From the NCBI RefSeq assembly GCF_018812025.1, contig NC_063054.1:30493806-30557805 (forward strand): a DNA stretch of 64,000 nucleotides. Reading direction: 5' to 3'. The stretch's first letter is position 1; each line of letters starts with the position of its first letter. Both the position numbers and the translations under genes were made by a program. This document shows positions 22,917 to 35,660 of this stretch, piece by piece. The notes beneath the pieces were generated by a model that searched no databases, was not told the origin of the DNA, and saw nothing but the letters and a program-made list of their open reading frames with translations. The DNA is from Megalobrama amblycephala (lineage: Eukaryota > Chordata > Actinopteri > Cypriniformes > Xenocyprididae).

Positions 22917-25398
22917 CTGCATCCAAAATCACACACTTCAAATGAAGTATGTATGAATTCACAATACTAATAAAATAGTAAGCGAAAAGTACCTGGATGA
23001 CCTACTACTTCTGGTGAGATTCTAAAGTGTGCATATGATGGACAATTTACTATCTCATGAGGCCATGGGAGAGCATTTGTGAATGGCAGTGAAGCAAAGA
23101 AACTGACGCTGATAGGTCACACGATAATGACAACATGTCGAATGTCGTACGTCCAGACACTGGTGTCAAAAGTATTCACATTCAATACTCAAGTAGAAGT
23201 ATAGATACTAGGGTTTAAAAATACTTCTGTAGAAGTTGAAGTATCAACTCAAGCTTTTTACTCAAGTAAAAGTGTAAAAGTACTGGTTTCAAAACTACTT
23301 AAAGTATAAAAGTAAAAGTAATGTAAGGAAAAAAATGCCATTAAGGACAAAAGCTTAGGCCGCGCTACAGGGGTCTATTGTGCACTCCACCTCCTCAAAA
23401 TGTCATCAATAACATTTATTGGAATGTAAATGTACATCCAAGCTTAACTGCAGGAATCTGTGAGGGCAACGGAAAGAAAAATGCGGGTAGTTTTGGTGTA
23501 CCCAGGGCAGGCTTAGTAACAATCAGGGCTTGACATTAACACCCGCCAACCCGCCAAATGCGGGTAGATTTCAGCTGTTTCAGTTCACACCGCACCGACA
23601 AACACCAACAAACTCGTCTCTTGGAGTTTGTTGGATAGGTGTGATAACCCTGTTGGCGTTGGTTGGAGTCTGTTTTTACCAGACTGAACATGTTTAATCT
23701 GCATTTGTTTGGTCGTCTGAGCATCCAACAAACGGCAACAATCATGGCCGCTATATTGAAGGGTCATTCCAAACCGAAGTGTTCAAAACTGGCCACTTTA
23801 AAGGGCCCTTCGGAATGAAGGATTTCGAAGGGTACAACTGATGGACACTTCGGGCCCCCATGATCCTTTGCACAGGGAAGTTGTTTGTCATCACAGAATG
23901 GGTACAGGAGGCTCAGAGTTCGATTTTACCTATAAATGAATGTATAGTATTTTTCTATAGGCTACTACTGTAATATTTATACGAGTTAGATTTAGTACAT
24001 TATTATGGTCAAAACGACACTGTACTTCAAAAAAATACTTTACAGCTTTATCAGTCCATTCAAATGTTTCAAATACATAGACACAATATACATTATGGTG
24101 CGATAAACCAAAAATAAATAAATATATAGGCCTAAACTAACGTTAAACAAAGGGCGCAGCTTGCGCTATCTATCCCCCTTGACTGTCTCGTTAAGATGAC
24201 GCAGAAGTGCGTTCTAAAAAAGGAGTATTTTTGACCCCTACACCCTTCATCCCTTCGAAGCTCTCCCTCCGGAGGGTAAACCCTTTGAAGGGATTAGGGC
24301 ACAGGGATGAGCCCTTCCGAATGGAACGCAGGGCCTGACGTAATCTAACCTGGCCACGAACCGTTGCCATGACGATGAGACAAGTCCCTGGCAAAGACAG
24401 CTGTTTGATCGCGCCCGCGCCTCACGCACACACAACAAAGCACTGGAAACGTGACATCGCAGCTTGTTCGTTATAAAAAATAAAATACAGTTTAAAAAAA
24501 ACAAACATATAAAATGTACAATAGTTCGTAGTGCAATCCGTGCCATTCAGCAAGAGCACTGCTCCACTTCACCGAAAGAGAGAGGTATAACACCATGAGA
24601 GCAACGCAGGTTTACCTTCAGTTTCGTTTTAAATTAATTCGTTTAGGCATGTTTAGCTACATGGTTGTATATGACTATGGGTCATATAAATAAAAAGGGT
24701 CGCGCTCAAAAAAAAAAAAAAAAAAAAAGATTAAAAACCAGTGTATACGCTAATTTATTCAAACGTCTCTCTACCGAACTACCTAGCATAATTTGCAGAG
24801 GACGAAGAGAAAACAGCCGTTTGATAGCCTAAATGAGCCAGTAGTAGAGAAATAATAACTTTTAATAAATAATCTTTTTTGAGTAACGACCCCCAACACT
24901 GTCGTCCTTGCTGGAGTGTGACGTGATTTGTGTCATGTGCAGGTGTGATGGATCACGTACAAACCAATAGGGTGTCAGAATGGTATAGCCTATGTTTATT
25001 CTCATCCAACCACAATCAAATTCACTCTATCCGGATGGTGCGATTTATCTGGATAGTTGTTTTTTTTTTTCAAGCCGGAATGAAAACAAGCTGAAATGAA
25101 ATAGGAGTAACGAGGCTATTTTTAAAATGTAAGGAGTAGAAAGTACAGATAATTGCGTGAAAATGTAAGGAGTAGAAGTAAAAAGTTGTCTGAAAAATAA
25201 TTACTCCAGTAAAGTATAGATACCCGAAATTTCTACTTAAGTAAGGTAACGAAGTATTTGTACTTCGTTACTTGACACCTCTGCGTCCAGATAACATTCA
25301 TAATACACACATTATAGAATGTACTTTGTTAGCGGTCGTGAAGTAATTATTCAAAATAAGTACCTACTCAAGAGAGCATGCGATTTCGGACGCAGCCA
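22917..25398. mobile_element. Element U, copy 1, split by a hAT
   Basis: GGCTGCATCCAAAATCACAC at the left and GCATGCGATTTCGGACGCAGCC at the right are inverted ends. U segments are 22917-23157 and 25284-25398; the hAT at 23158-25283 separates them. A second U at 59249-61227 matches on both sides (ATGAGGCCATGGGAGAGCATTTGTG, AATAAGTACCTACT). Confidence 0.7.
23158..25283. mobile_element. hAT-type element E, copy 2, 2126 bp
   Basis: CACTGGTGTCAAAAG at the left and CTTGACACCTCTG at the right are inverted ends. The 8-bp duplication CGTCCAGA at 23150-23157 and 25284-25291 is perfect. The subterminal regions are full of AGTA/AAGTACTT motifs (GTAGAAGTATAGATACT, AAAGTAAAAGTAATGTAAGG). The middle holds foreign-looking blocks: CAGGGCTTGACATTAACACC at about 23525 (a hAT-type end), a possible element from about 23764 (GGTCATTCCAAACCGAAG) to 24330 (CTTCCGAATGGAACGC), and an A run at 24710-24728. 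No intact transposase. Confidence 0.85.
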
Positions 25399-28280
25399 AA
25401 GGATTTGGATGTTGACTGCTGTTCTTAGGTGGGGGGTTTACAAGGCAGGGATCTAAAACCATTCAGCTGGGCACAATTTCAGGATCATTTGCAAATTATA
25501 GAGTTCACATCTGCAAGAGAGGTGTTTTGTTTCTCTGAATCACATGTATGCACATTTAATCTTAGATCAACCTAAAGTAAAATTATATCTTAGATCAAAT
25601 GTAGGATGGTTTCTACACAACATTATATAAATGAGGCCCGATACTTCTTATGTACAACTATACAACCTGACACACAAACATCTGCAAGAGAGAAAGGTGT
25701 GCGTGTGTTACAGCAGCAGACAACAGAATGGACTTACATTATGAAGTTCTATGTGAGTGTGCTTTCCTTTGCAATTTTATATTCAAAACAATTATTCCAA
25801 TAAAATACTTGAGTACTTTGAAATTGAAAAGTGTGAGAGAGATCTCAGAGGAGGTTTGTGGAAATCCAAGCAATAGAAAAAGAACAAATGAGAACTGATT
25901 CTCTGTCTCACTCTGTTTTGAAATTGTGTTCCTTCTATAATTGTTCATTCCTCCTCCTCATCCACGTTTGACATTGCTTTTAACTCATCTCTTATGTAGT
26001 TACTTTTTTTTCTATTTCTCCACCGAACAAATCCATCTCTCTTCCAGACATTACATATTTTATGAAAAAAAATTGCACTTTTCATTTATACAGCACCATC
26101 ACATCTAAAGTCAAATTATATGGTATCAAATGAATTTGGACAAGGACAGTTTGAGCTGTGGGAAAATTTAGAAGGCATGTAAGACTTTTGACATTGAATA
26201 GGTTTTAGTGAGAGGAAAGATAGCAATTAGCTTCTTAGATACGCTTGATTGAATCTTAAAAATGGTTTAAAAGTGAAAGAAATGGAATTTCCCTTCACTA
26301 AAACTAAAACCTTTCCAGTGCAGTAAAAGTCATTTTTAATGGACCAAAGGTGGGGGGAAAAATGAATATTGAAGACTTTGGGAAGTGGTAGATTCTCTAG
26401 GGGACATATTTTTTATTTTATTTTGTGGGATGCTGTGGAGTGATGTCAAGATGTCATTCCCCTGTACAGTGTTGAATTAAATGTTGCACCTGCAAACTTT
26501 CTACTGTTGCCATGAGCAACGACATTTAGCCAATCACAAATGCAATTGTCGAAGCAAAAACATCCACGAGTGATTAAAAATAATCAGGGTGAATACAAAA
26601 GGGTGATAGCACTTAATAAAAATGCTTTCTTAGGTAGGTAATTACTTTGCCTATTAAGAGTTCAATCAGCAAAGTATAATGACATAATTTTATAGTAAGT
26701 AATCATGGCATTTACAGCTCAGGTCTAATTTTGACGAGAACAAAGATGAATATATGCTAACAGCTTTTCCTGGGTACTATAGCCCAGCCAGCAGAGCATG
26801 GTGGGGCCCAGATGGGTGTCACCTGGGCTGTCTAACTGGGGCCCAGAAAGTTTTGTCCGCAGTTTCCATGGAGGCCCCACATGGGTTAGCCCAGATGAAA
26901 TGAACACTGCTCAGTGTGCACACTACAGGCTGTTAAATGTAACACAGAAACATGCTGGAGTTAATGAGATAATTAGGTGATAACGAGCAGAATCACCAAA
27001 GGACAGAGGAACAACAAGAACTACAACTTCAGCCACAGCCTTCGATGAATCTCTGAAGATCTGATTAAACATCTCCACAAACAGCATTACCAGCTTCACT
27101 TATTACTAACCAGATTGACTTTATTTCTGACATACATCTACAAAAGTTGTTATTGAGAATTACCAGAGGTTTAGATGTTGATGATTTGTTGAAAATAAGT
27201 TTGGTTTGATGTCACCGGGATCGAGGTCAGTGCTTACTTCAGTTAGGCAGTTTTACTCTTGTCTGTTTTATTGTTAGAGTTTCTCTGGCTGCTCTTGCTG
27301 TTTGTTATGGCAGGAAAAACAAGAGAAAATATGATCATCTGCTTGATTTAATGAGCTTTCTATGAGTAGAATTTGATTAACTTTGTGCTGGATCTTCTCT
27401 ACAATTACAACAAAATTTGAAAAACACATTGTTCACTAAACACTTCAAACCTCCTACAAGATTTACTTACACACAGACATCAAGAATCAGCATATGAATC
27501 TCAACAATGGCGACATGCTTCATGCTGCAATGCATTCTGGGTGCCTCATACAAAACTCATCCGTGGCTCCCAGTGCTTCTGAGCAAATTAATGATTCAAT
27601 GTCTTACTCATAAAGACAGTTGCTTCTTGTTGCCACTTAATAATGTAACAATGTAGAATGAGTCACTGAAAAATCCACACCACTAATAATGCACAGACAG
27701 ACAAGAGTCACTGATACCCACAGTGAAAAGTCCCAGTGTATATGCCTCTCATCATTAGCAGCACTTTCTTCCCAACAAAACAGAAGTCTTTTCCTATAGA
27801 GAGAAGGCGTTTGTCAGTCTGTGTTGAAGATAAGAGTTCATTTTCAGAGAGCGTGCATGGCTGTAATCAGCTTACTTTCTTTGGCACTTGAAGAGAATGG
27901 ATGAACCCATGGTGAACCCAATTAATTGCTTTCTCCAGCCTGTAAGAGTTTAATCAGGAGATGCACTCTAGTGCACTTGTGGTCCACTCCAACTGTAGCC
28001 TGCGATTTCAAGAGGTCGTCTTTAAGATTTCGAAAAGTATATCACAAATAATTGTTAGTGGACTACAGAATATCCTCACCTCAAATAATCCTTAAATAGC
28101 GACAAAAATCAGTCTCTCTCTATCTTTATGACTGTCAAAAGTAGTAGCCTCTCTGGCTGCTTTGTCAGTCGGTCACAAGGCAAACAAAGCTAGCGGGGTT
28201 GCTTAACTATTATTAAATGCATGGTTTGAACTCATCTCAGGTCATTTCAATTCAGAAATGCTGACTTTTCAATAAAGTTC
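25399..28280. other. Long mostly unassigned stretch
   Basis: No gene seen. At 26795-26902 there is a small inverted cluster of GGGGCCCAGATGGGT / TGGGTTAGCCCAGAT units. At about 27086-27520 lies an old repeat whose diverged relative is at 33500-34010 (shared TTCACTTATTACTAACCA, GTTTGATGTCACC, ACATCAAGAATCAGCAT, CTCAACAATGGCGAC). Confidence 0.45.
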
Positions 28281-28284
28281 TTAA

Positions 28285-28460
28285 AGGTGCTAAAGAGGAT
28301 GTTTTGTTTTATACATTTTTGCAATATTACTTGAAACTGTCTTTACTAACGGATAAAAGACTATTTATTGGGTGCACTGAAAGTAATAATATTAATATAC
28401 ATCATCTGTGCACGAGGTAGGGCCTTAAAAACGTCAGCCAATCGCCATTCACATAATTTA
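28285..28460 (+). mobile_element. Family I TTAA element, 5' part
   Basis: TTAA (28281-28284) then AGGTGCTAAAGAGGATG. About 150 bp match the complete copy at 34220-34769, including ACATCATCTGTGCACGAGGT and TAGGGCCTTAAAAACGTCAG. Truncated near a TA microsatellite. Confidence 0.75.
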
Positions 28461-28479
28461 CTTAGTGTGTCCATAGCAA

Positions 28480-28481
<2 letters not shown>

Positions 28482-28515
<34 letters not shown>
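28482..28515. repeat. (TA)n microsatellite
   Basis: Seventeen TA units, followed by GGTTAGGGTTA and more TA. Confidence 0.95.
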
Positions 28516-28517
<2 letters not shown>

Positions 28518-28759
28518 TTAGGGTTATATATATGACATCGATAAGAAGAAATGATAAGATAAGAAGAAATGTTTCTTGTACCAATTCAGCATATTAGAAT
28601 GATTTCTGAAGGACAGAGGTGTAAAGAAACCATACTTGAGTAGAAGTACAGATACCTTACAGCAAAAATTACCAATTCCAATTACCAATTACCAAAAGTC
28701 ACCAATTCCAACACAACTTGAGTAAAAGTCTTAGAGTATCTGATTTTAACAGTACTTAA

Positions 28760-29708
28760 AGGTGCCATCGAACGTTTTTTTACAAGATGTAATATAAGTC
28801 TAAGGTGTCCCCTGAATGTGTCTGTGAAGTTTCAGCTCAAAATACCCCCCCAAATTTTTTTTGTAATTAAATTTAACTGCCTATTTTGAGGCATCATTAA
28901 CTATGCACCGATTCAGGCTGCGGCCCCTTTAAATGCTCACGCTCCCCGCCCACGGAGCTCGCGCTTGCCTTGAACAGCATAAACAAAGTTCAAACAACTA
29001 ATATAACCCTCAAAATTGATCTTTACAAAGTGTTCGTCATGCAGCATGTCTAATCGCATAAGTATGGTATTTATTTGGATGTTTACATTTGATTCTGAAT
29101 GAGTTTGAGGCTATGCTCCGTGGCTAACGGCTAATGCTACACTGTTGGAAAGATTGATAAAAAATGAAGTTGTGTTTATGAATTACACAGACTGCAAGTG
29201 TTTAAAAATGAAAATAGCGATGGCTCTTGTCTCCGTGAATGCAGTAAGAAACGATGGTAACTTTAACCACATTTAACAGTACATTAGCAACATGCTAATG
29301 AAACATTTAGAAAGACAATTTACAAATATCACTAAAAATATCATGATATCATGGATCATGTCAGTTATTATCGCTCAATCTGCCATTTTTCGCTATTGTC
29401 CTTGCTTGCTTACCTAGTCTGATGATTCAGCTGTGCACATCCAGACATTAATACTGGCTGCCCTTGTGTAATGCCTCAATCATGGGCTGGCATATGCAAA
29501 TATTGGGGGCGTACATATTAATGATCCCGACTGTTACGTAACAGTCGGTGTTATGTTGAGATTCGCCTGTTCTTCGGAGGTCTTTTAAACAAATGAGATT
29601 TAGGAGGAAACAATGGAGTTTGAGACTTACCGTATGTCATTTCCATGTACTGAACTCTTGTTATTTAACTATGCCGAGGAAAATTCAATTTTTAATTCTA
29701 GGGCACCT
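28760..29708 (+). mobile_element. Family A TTAA transposon, copy 5
   Basis: Perfect TTAA at 28756-28759 and 29709-29712. Removing it rejoins AGTACTTAAGTATTTTACTC, the repetitive sequence expected of the host hAT. It has lost 8 bp that contain the TATA-like box (GAGATTTAGGAGG in place of the longer form). Confidence 0.92.
29527..29548. promoter_or_regulatory. Palindromic D-box in family A copy 5
   Basis: Perfect 22-bp palindrome, core GTTACGTAAC. The TATA-like sequence of the other copies is deleted here. Confidence 0.55.
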
Positions 29709-30605
29709 TTAAGTATTTTACTCGTGCTGAATGGAGGCTGGAGACATGCCAATGAAAATAAGAAATAGTTGATTTGTAAGATGAGAAATCATGTTTTTTT
29801 TAAATAAATAAAACTATACACCTCAATATTGCAATAAATCAAGGTCAACAGACTCAGTTAAGCTCAAGTGCTTAAAAAGGCCATAAATGAACCAATATCC
29901 ATCAAAAAGATCTTGTCAATACAGCGGATAAATAAAATAATGTTAAGTAAAATTAAAAAGTCAAAGTCTACTTGCACTAGATGTGCTGGTTTCTGCCTCA
30001 TCACTGGCTGCAGTCATGACCTCATCTTCTAAAATAAACACCTGCGATTCACAACTACCTGCTAATGCACTCACATTCACGTAAAGTAGACTTGTTGACA
30101 AGTGTGGGTGAGTAAAGGCAAAACACACATAGACATAGTACCTTCAATGACCTTAGATGCTGATATCACTTCTTAAAAGCAGAAATAAACTGCAGCAGAA
30201 AAGGTTATGTGCCATGCAACATATAATGTGTAACTGCATTACTCCTCACAAATGTATTGGAGTAAAAAGTACATTTACTTGCTCAAAAATAATAGTAGTC
30301 AAGTAGAGAGTAAAAGTTGCCAATATTTTTGATACTCAGTAGCCAAAAAGATACTTAAGGACAGTAACTAATTACATTTACTCAAATACTTTACACCTCT
30401 GCTGAAGGATCATGTGACATTGAAGACTGGACTAATGATGCTGAAAATTCAGCTTCACATCATAGGAATAAATTACATTTTAAAAACTGTTGTTTTATAT
30501 TGTAATAATATTTCACAATGTTACTGTTTTACTGTATTTTTGTTAAAAAGTTCCTTCAAAAACATTTAAAAATCTTAATGACTCCTAACTTTTCACCGAT
30601 AGTGT

Positions 30606-31865
30606 AAAATAGAACCTAATTTTAACATTTTTCCTTCCCATCCAGTCCAATGCAAAGCATGCTGGAAGCTAGAAATCCCCTGGCCAGCTTCTGTTAATGC
30701 CAACAAAAACTATTCATGTACTGCCAACACAATTACAGTAAGTAAAACTCCATTTTACAGATTTTACAAAGTGGATTGCACACAATTAAATCAAGTTGTG
30801 GGAAAAAGTTTTATAATTGTGTTAAATCAAGTAAATTGAAAAAGCAGTAACAAATCTTCTTATCTCTCTCTTTCTCTTTGCTGCCTTCAAAAAATGAATT
30901 TGGGCATGCTGTCTTTTTGGGCTTATACTGCCTTTTTTCAGCATTTTCAGCATTCGGACAAAGCCAACTTCCAGAATAAAATCAAACACGACACTTTAAA
31001 ACACAAAGGAATTACTCTGTACTTTTTAACAAGGTTGGTGTAAAGGTTCTTCACTTAAAAACCTGCCAGTCATGTAAACAAAGCAATCTACAGAGAATCA
31101 GAGGCAGTTCAGAGGTCAGTCTGACCTTTAGTTATGTGTCTCTGGCCTCTTCTCTCATGCACGGTTCAGCACACTCTGAAACCATACAGCTCGTCTGCAT
31201 ACTAATTCATCATGAGCTGCTCGGGTCTGCATCTTCATCCCTCTCTGTCATCCCTTCCATCCACACTCAGTCTGATAACTAATCAGGGAGAGGAAACAGA
31301 GAAATGTGAATAGGTATACACATATTTATGATATATTTGGCAGGTGTCTTTGCTTCTGCTGTGTTAAAATACCGGCAGGGCTGCAATATATTTCATCTTC
31401 GCATTTATAGTCAGAAATTTCTAATGCATTGCATGTATATTTGAAGAAATCAATGTCATTGTGTAGAGAGCCTTAATCTGATTGATTGTCATGGTAAAAA
31501 TGAAATGGGGAAATTGTTTTTCACCACTTTCTTATTTAGAGCATTGAGAAAATGGTAAACACAGCTCAGTTAACAGAAATCCATTAAGAGTATGTGAGGG
31601 AAATGCTAATGCTCCACACAGGCCTTTGTCTATAAGATTACCATTCCGTTTGGCTATAATGTGCATACAATTAACGGTGAGTTGAAATGAACTGAACACA
31701 CACCCAGCTATAACAGGGAACGTTCTCAGAACTTTGGCCAAGATTATGAACAAACATTATTCCAGTAACGTTAATAGAACGTTTGCTCAAAGTTATCTGG
31801 TCTTTTTTAATGTTATGTTTATAAAAACGCACTTATTTTACATGCAGTAAATGTGTTTTTACATG
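30606..31865. other. Unassigned stretch
   Basis: AGCATGCTGGAAGCTAGAAATCC near 30657 is a reversed match to part of the 4990-6260 region. GGGAACGTTCTCAGAACTTTGG at about 31717 resembles the GGGAACGTTCTGTTA unit at 36.8-37.0 kb. No gene. Confidence 0.45.
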
Positions 31866-32291
31866 AAAGTAAGTTCAAAAGTTTGAGGTTGGTTAGATTT
31901 TTTAAAAGTTTTTGAAATTATATTTTGCTCACAGAGGCTACATTTTTTTAAAAATCAAAAATATAGTAAAAACAGTAATATTGTGAAATATTATTACAAT
32001 TTAAAATAACTTCCTTCAGAAATCATTCTAATATTCTGGTAAAGAAATATTTCTTAGTATTAACATCAATGTTTTGTGGAAACCGTGATTTAAAAAAAAA
32101 AAAAAATTAAGGATTCTTTAAAGAATAGAAAGTTCAAAGAACAGCATTTATTTAAAATATATATATTTTTGTAATATTATAAATGTCTTTAGTGTCATGT
32201 TTGATCAATTTATTGCATTTTTGCTGATTACAAGTATTAATAATTTCTTTATTTAAAAAACCTCTCACTGACCTCAAGCTTTTAAACAGTG
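31866..32291. mobile_element. Family D fragment
   Basis: Runs from AGTTCAAAAGTTTGAGGTTG to TTTAAACAGTGTA, with TAATATTGTGAAATATTATT and CAGAAATCATTCTAATATTC. The internal CAGCATCA...CATGATCC section is deleted. Confidence 0.75.
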
Positions 32292-32784
32292 TATTTGCCT
32301 TCATAAAAATGGGAAGATTGAAAACTCCCATCACACTTTGATTAGTGCCATAATTTCTTCAAAATTCTGAGCTTTTTGAAATAGCATTCCAAATGAATAT
32401 GAATACTTTTAACATTTTTTTTTTTAATGAATTCTTGTCATACTTCACCAAATGCGACTACAAAGTAAAAAAAAAAAAAAAAAAATTCCAGTGCCAAAGT
32501 GAAGAAGAACACACTTTGATCAAAGACACATCAGTAGCATTCAGAAGAGGTGCTTCAAGCGTGTTTGGAAGCGTGTTCTTATACATGGAGTGCTGCTCTT
32601 ACATGCTGAGCTAAAGTAGCTGCTCTCCTGGACTATTTTACATTAATGTGTCAGTGCCTCTGATCTTCTCTTGACTGGGGTTTATGTTCTGATATGGAAC
32701 CAATGAGCTAGTGGCGTAGAGCAAATCTCTCCCCCGTGAAAGATTAGACAGGCCCCACCCATAGTTACATCACAGATACTCATA
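32292..32784. other. Unassigned stretch
   Basis: Contains an A run at about 32466-32484. No gene or element terminus seen. Confidence 0.5.
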
Positions 32785-33447
32785 GGGCCCTATTTTAAAG
32801 ATCTAAACCAGAGGTGTCCAGACTGGGCCACTGTCCTGCAGAGTTTCACTCCAACCAGCTCCAAAACACCTGCCTGTAAGTTTCAAGTATGCCTAGTTAG
32901 TCCTTGATTAGCTGGTTCAGGTATGTTTAATTAGGGTTGGAGCTAAACTCTGCAGAACAGTGGCCCTCCAGGACCGAGTTTGGACACCCCTGATCTGAAG
33001 CGCATGGCGCAGGTGCACTTAGGGCGTATCCGAATCCACTTTTGCTAGTTTAATGACAGAAAAAATGGTCAGTGTGCCAGGCGCATGGTGCAAAAGGGTT
33101 GTACCTTGTCTCTTAATGAAGTTTCATGATTGTGTTTTGGGCTTAACGCGCAATAAACATATCAGAGTGTCATCTCCCATTCCCTTTAAAAGCCAGGTGC
33201 GCTTGCACCATGGCGGATTGCTAATTACATGGTGGAATTTAGACACCCTCAACCTGACGAGTCAGTTTACATGTGTGTATTGCCACGATTGGTCAAATAA
33301 TTAGCCAATTTCATTCGTCATTACTGCAAATATGTAATTCTGAGGCATTTTTAACTTTATGTACACAATAATAATCTTTTTCATTGTAATCCTTTTATTT
33401 TTAATATTTGGCATGTTTGTGTGCTGCTGTGCGTCCCTGTGTGTCAC
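32785..33447. mobile_element. Element F (Harbinger-like), partial copy 2
   Basis: GGGCCCTATTTTAAAGATCT at the left, then GCATGGCGCAGGTGCACTTA, CACTTTTGCTAGTTTAATGA, GCAATAAACATATCAGAGTG and TTTTAATATTTGGCATGTTTG match element F at 17517-18319. The right terminus is absent. Interrupted by a hAT MITE at 32809-32992. Confidence 0.75.
32809..32992. mobile_element. hAT MITE, 184 bp
   Basis: CAGAGGTGTCCAGACTGG at the left and GAGTTTGGACACCCCTG at the right are inverted; the flanks ATCTAAAC (32801-32808) and ATCTGAAG (32993-33000) agree at 6 of 8 positions. Nearly the whole element is an imperfect palindrome (CTGCAGAGTTTCACTCCAAC / GTTGGAGCTAAACTCTGCAG). Confidence 0.85.
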
Positions 33448-34215
33448 AAAACTAGATAACAGAAACAGAACATGAAACACTAACAGATCTCTCTAGAGCT
33501 ATGCATCTTCACTTATTACAAACCACTCTGACTTTATTTATTTCATTCAAAACTTCTTAATGAGGTTGTTGATGTTTTATTAAAAATAATAACGTTTGAA
33601 GTCACCGTTATGGAGGTAAGCGCTTGTTTTAGTTGGGCTCCTGGCCCTTGACATTTAAACTTTACTTTTTCTCTGATTGTTGTAACTGTGTTTTTAAAGT
33701 GCATTTGTTACAAAAAAAATAAAATAAATAAATAAATAAACACAATTGGTAGGAAAATAGAATATAAAAATAAGATTAATTTGGTTGCTTAATATTGATG
33801 ATTTCATAATTGTCATACAGTGGTGTTTTCACTGATCTCTGAATATTGTATTCTTTTCATGTCATTGTAGCCAAAATAAAAAATCCTGTCCTGCTTTGAT
33901 TTTTGTAAAAGTTTTTGGCATTATGCAGAAAATATTCAGACAGGACCATACAGCCTCACATAGACATCACGATTCAGCATAATGAACCTCAACAATGGTG
34001 ACAAAATTTTCAGATAAACAGATTAAATCTGAACATCACAAAACACGCTAGCTACTAAAGTCACAGAAAAAGATTTTTGTTTAGTGTCACCATTGTTGAG
34101 GTTTATACGCTGATATCATGATGTCTGTGAGTCTAGCTCACTGCTCAAACTCTGTCTGCATAATGAATTTAAAAAAAAAAGATAAAACTCTTAAAAATAG
34201 AAAAAAAGCTAACAG
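33448..34215. repeat. Diverged dispersed repeat, unclassified
   Basis: Related to 27086-27520. It has an internal inverted pair: GCATAATGAACCTCAACAATGG (33978) against CCATTGTTGAGGTTTATACGC (34091). A (AAAT)n run is at about 33720-33740. Element type unknown. Confidence 0.4.
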
Positions 34216-34219
34216 TTAA

Positions 34220-34769
34220 AGGTGTTACAGAGGATGTTTTGTTTTATACATTTTTGCAATATTACTTGAAACTATCTTTACTAACTGATAAAAAACTATT
34301 TATTAGGTGCACTGAAAGGAATAATATTAATATACATCATCTGTGCACAAGGTAGGGCCTTAAAAACATCAGCCAATCGTTTATGCGATCATCGCGTAAA
34401 TGATTGGCCCTCTGGCTTGTCAATCACTGCCATGACGTTCCTTGTGAGAGACGTGCGCGGCTGCGCGCTCCAGTAACTTTCCACACTCTACAGGCGCTGC
34501 ATGAAATATTTTTGTCAGGAGACAGGAGTAACAACTGCCTTACGAGTTACCTGCGGTGAGTCCGACATAATGAATCCACTAACATGACACAGCGAATGCC
34601 AGTGGTAAACAAACACTCGTGTTCCAATACTCGTGCACGAGTTTTGGGAGGCGTTCCCTCGAAATGAGTTGTGAAGGAGGGGGGTTGTTCTTACGCATGC
34701 GCTCATTTCAAAAACTCACTAACAAAATCTTTGGTTTTTCAGTCGACGAAAAGATCCTCTGTAGCACCT
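34220..34769 (+). mobile_element. Family I TTAA element, complete, 550 bp
   Basis: AGGTGTTACAGAGGAT at the left and ATCCTCTGTAGCACCT at the right are inverted; TTAA flanks both sides (34216-34219, 34770-34773). AG terminus and TTAA fit Kolobok. The centre is GC-rich (GTGCGCGGCTGCGCGCTCC at about 34452). No coding sequence. Confidence 0.88.
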
Positions 34770-35011
34770 TTAACACAGACTCTGGAGAGGATCAGTGAAT
34801 CAGGACACTGTAACTAACCACTGTATTAAGCCTGCCGCGATTGGTCAAAATAATCGACTGCGTTGATGCTGATAATTAGTTGACTTCAATATTTTTAATC
34901 GACTTCAATATTTATAATACCTTTTAAATTTCGTTTTCAAGCTTTGACTAAAATAACAACCGTTTCCTCCACACCACTAGTGTGAGCTAACGTTACGCGC
35001 GTCACGTCAAA

Positions 35012-35176
35012 GTTTCCAAGGATGGCGGGTTGGCGGGTGAAGCGGAGTCGAGTGCGATGTCAAACGAGTTTGTTAGCAAAAAGAAGTACAGATTAGCTGA
35101 TAATAAAAAGGTGGTTTGTACACTCTGGTTTCGTTGGCCTGCCACAGCAGCACAAGCTCGATGCATGAACGACTGA
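35012..35176 (+). pseudogene. Possible hAT transposase N-terminal relic
   Basis: One frame reads ...SNEFVSKKKYRLADNKKVVC then TLWFRWPATAA and stops. The FVSKK...VVC pattern recalls the BED-finger start of hAT transposases, but the second Cys and the His pair are not there. Weak. Confidence 0.2.
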
Positions 35177-35308
35177 TGAGGAAACATTAGGGGCTATTCT
35201 GGATGATGGGCCGCCGGTAAAGGTAAAGCCACAGTCACGTAAGTGTTTTTGTCCATTAAATTAAGTCAGCCTTTGTAGGCAGAACGTTTAAAATCCTCTG
35301 TCCTGCTA

Positions 35309-35660
35309 AAGGGGCTGTTGACATATCGCGTCTTTTGCGCGAGCTACGTTATGGCGACAAGAACCAACCGATCAGCTTCGGCCTTTCCGTAATAACATGG
35401 AAAGCTCAGTCGAACAGCTGATCATAGCTGTACTGGGCGGGTTTTTATTTCTCCTCTCCATAAATATATCTAGTAGTAAAGCAAATGCGAGGGCTAGAAA
35501 TCAATTAATCCTTTGCTGATACTTCACCACCAAAGAGAGCGCAGTTCATGGTTGCAATAGCAACCACGGACGCCAGGGGAGCGCAGGCGCTTTGGAAAGA
35601 CGAAATCGGCGCGGCCGCGCTTTACACGCGTTTTTAGACGCGACATGTGAACAGCTTTTT
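35309..35660. mobile_element. MITE, GCTGTTGACATATCGCGTC ends
   Basis: GGGGCTGTTGACATATCGCG at the left is paired with CGCGACATGTGAACAGC at the right. GC-rich near the right end (CGGCGCGGCCGCGC). Nested in the hAT-like element. Duplication not identified. Confidence 0.6.

Larger units (their letters stand above)
28614..30401. mobile_element. hAT-type element E, copy 1, with family A inside
   Basis: CAGAGGTGTAAAG at the left and CTTTACACCTCTG at the right form a perfect 12-13-bp terminal inverted repeat. It is flanked by the perfect 8-bp duplication CTGAAGGA (28606-28613, 30402-30409). This is the textbook hAT pattern (CAGRG end, 8-bp duplication). Subtermini carry GAGTAGAAGTACAGATACC and ACTTAAGGACAGTAACTAA like copy 2. 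Without the nested family A the element is about 0.83 kb. Confidence 0.92.
28549..30605. mobile_element. Family D copy split by a hAT
   Basis: Family D segments lie at 28549-28613 (CAGCATATTAGAATGATTTCTGAAGGA) and 30402-30605 (GGATCATGTGACATTGAAGACTGG to CTAACTTTTCACCGATAGTGT). They rejoin perfectly across one copy of CTGAAGGA. The hAT inside is at 28614-30401. Confidence 0.85.

Noticed and set aside
24247..24546. 99-codon minus-strand frame in hAT copy 2 as transposase
   Set aside because: No hAT dimerisation motif or catalytic-region resemblance; it lies across what look like foreign inserts within the element.
28514..28526. GGTTAGGGTTA as an interstitial telomere repeat
   Set aside because: Fewer than two telomere units beside a TA microsatellite; chance is sufficient.
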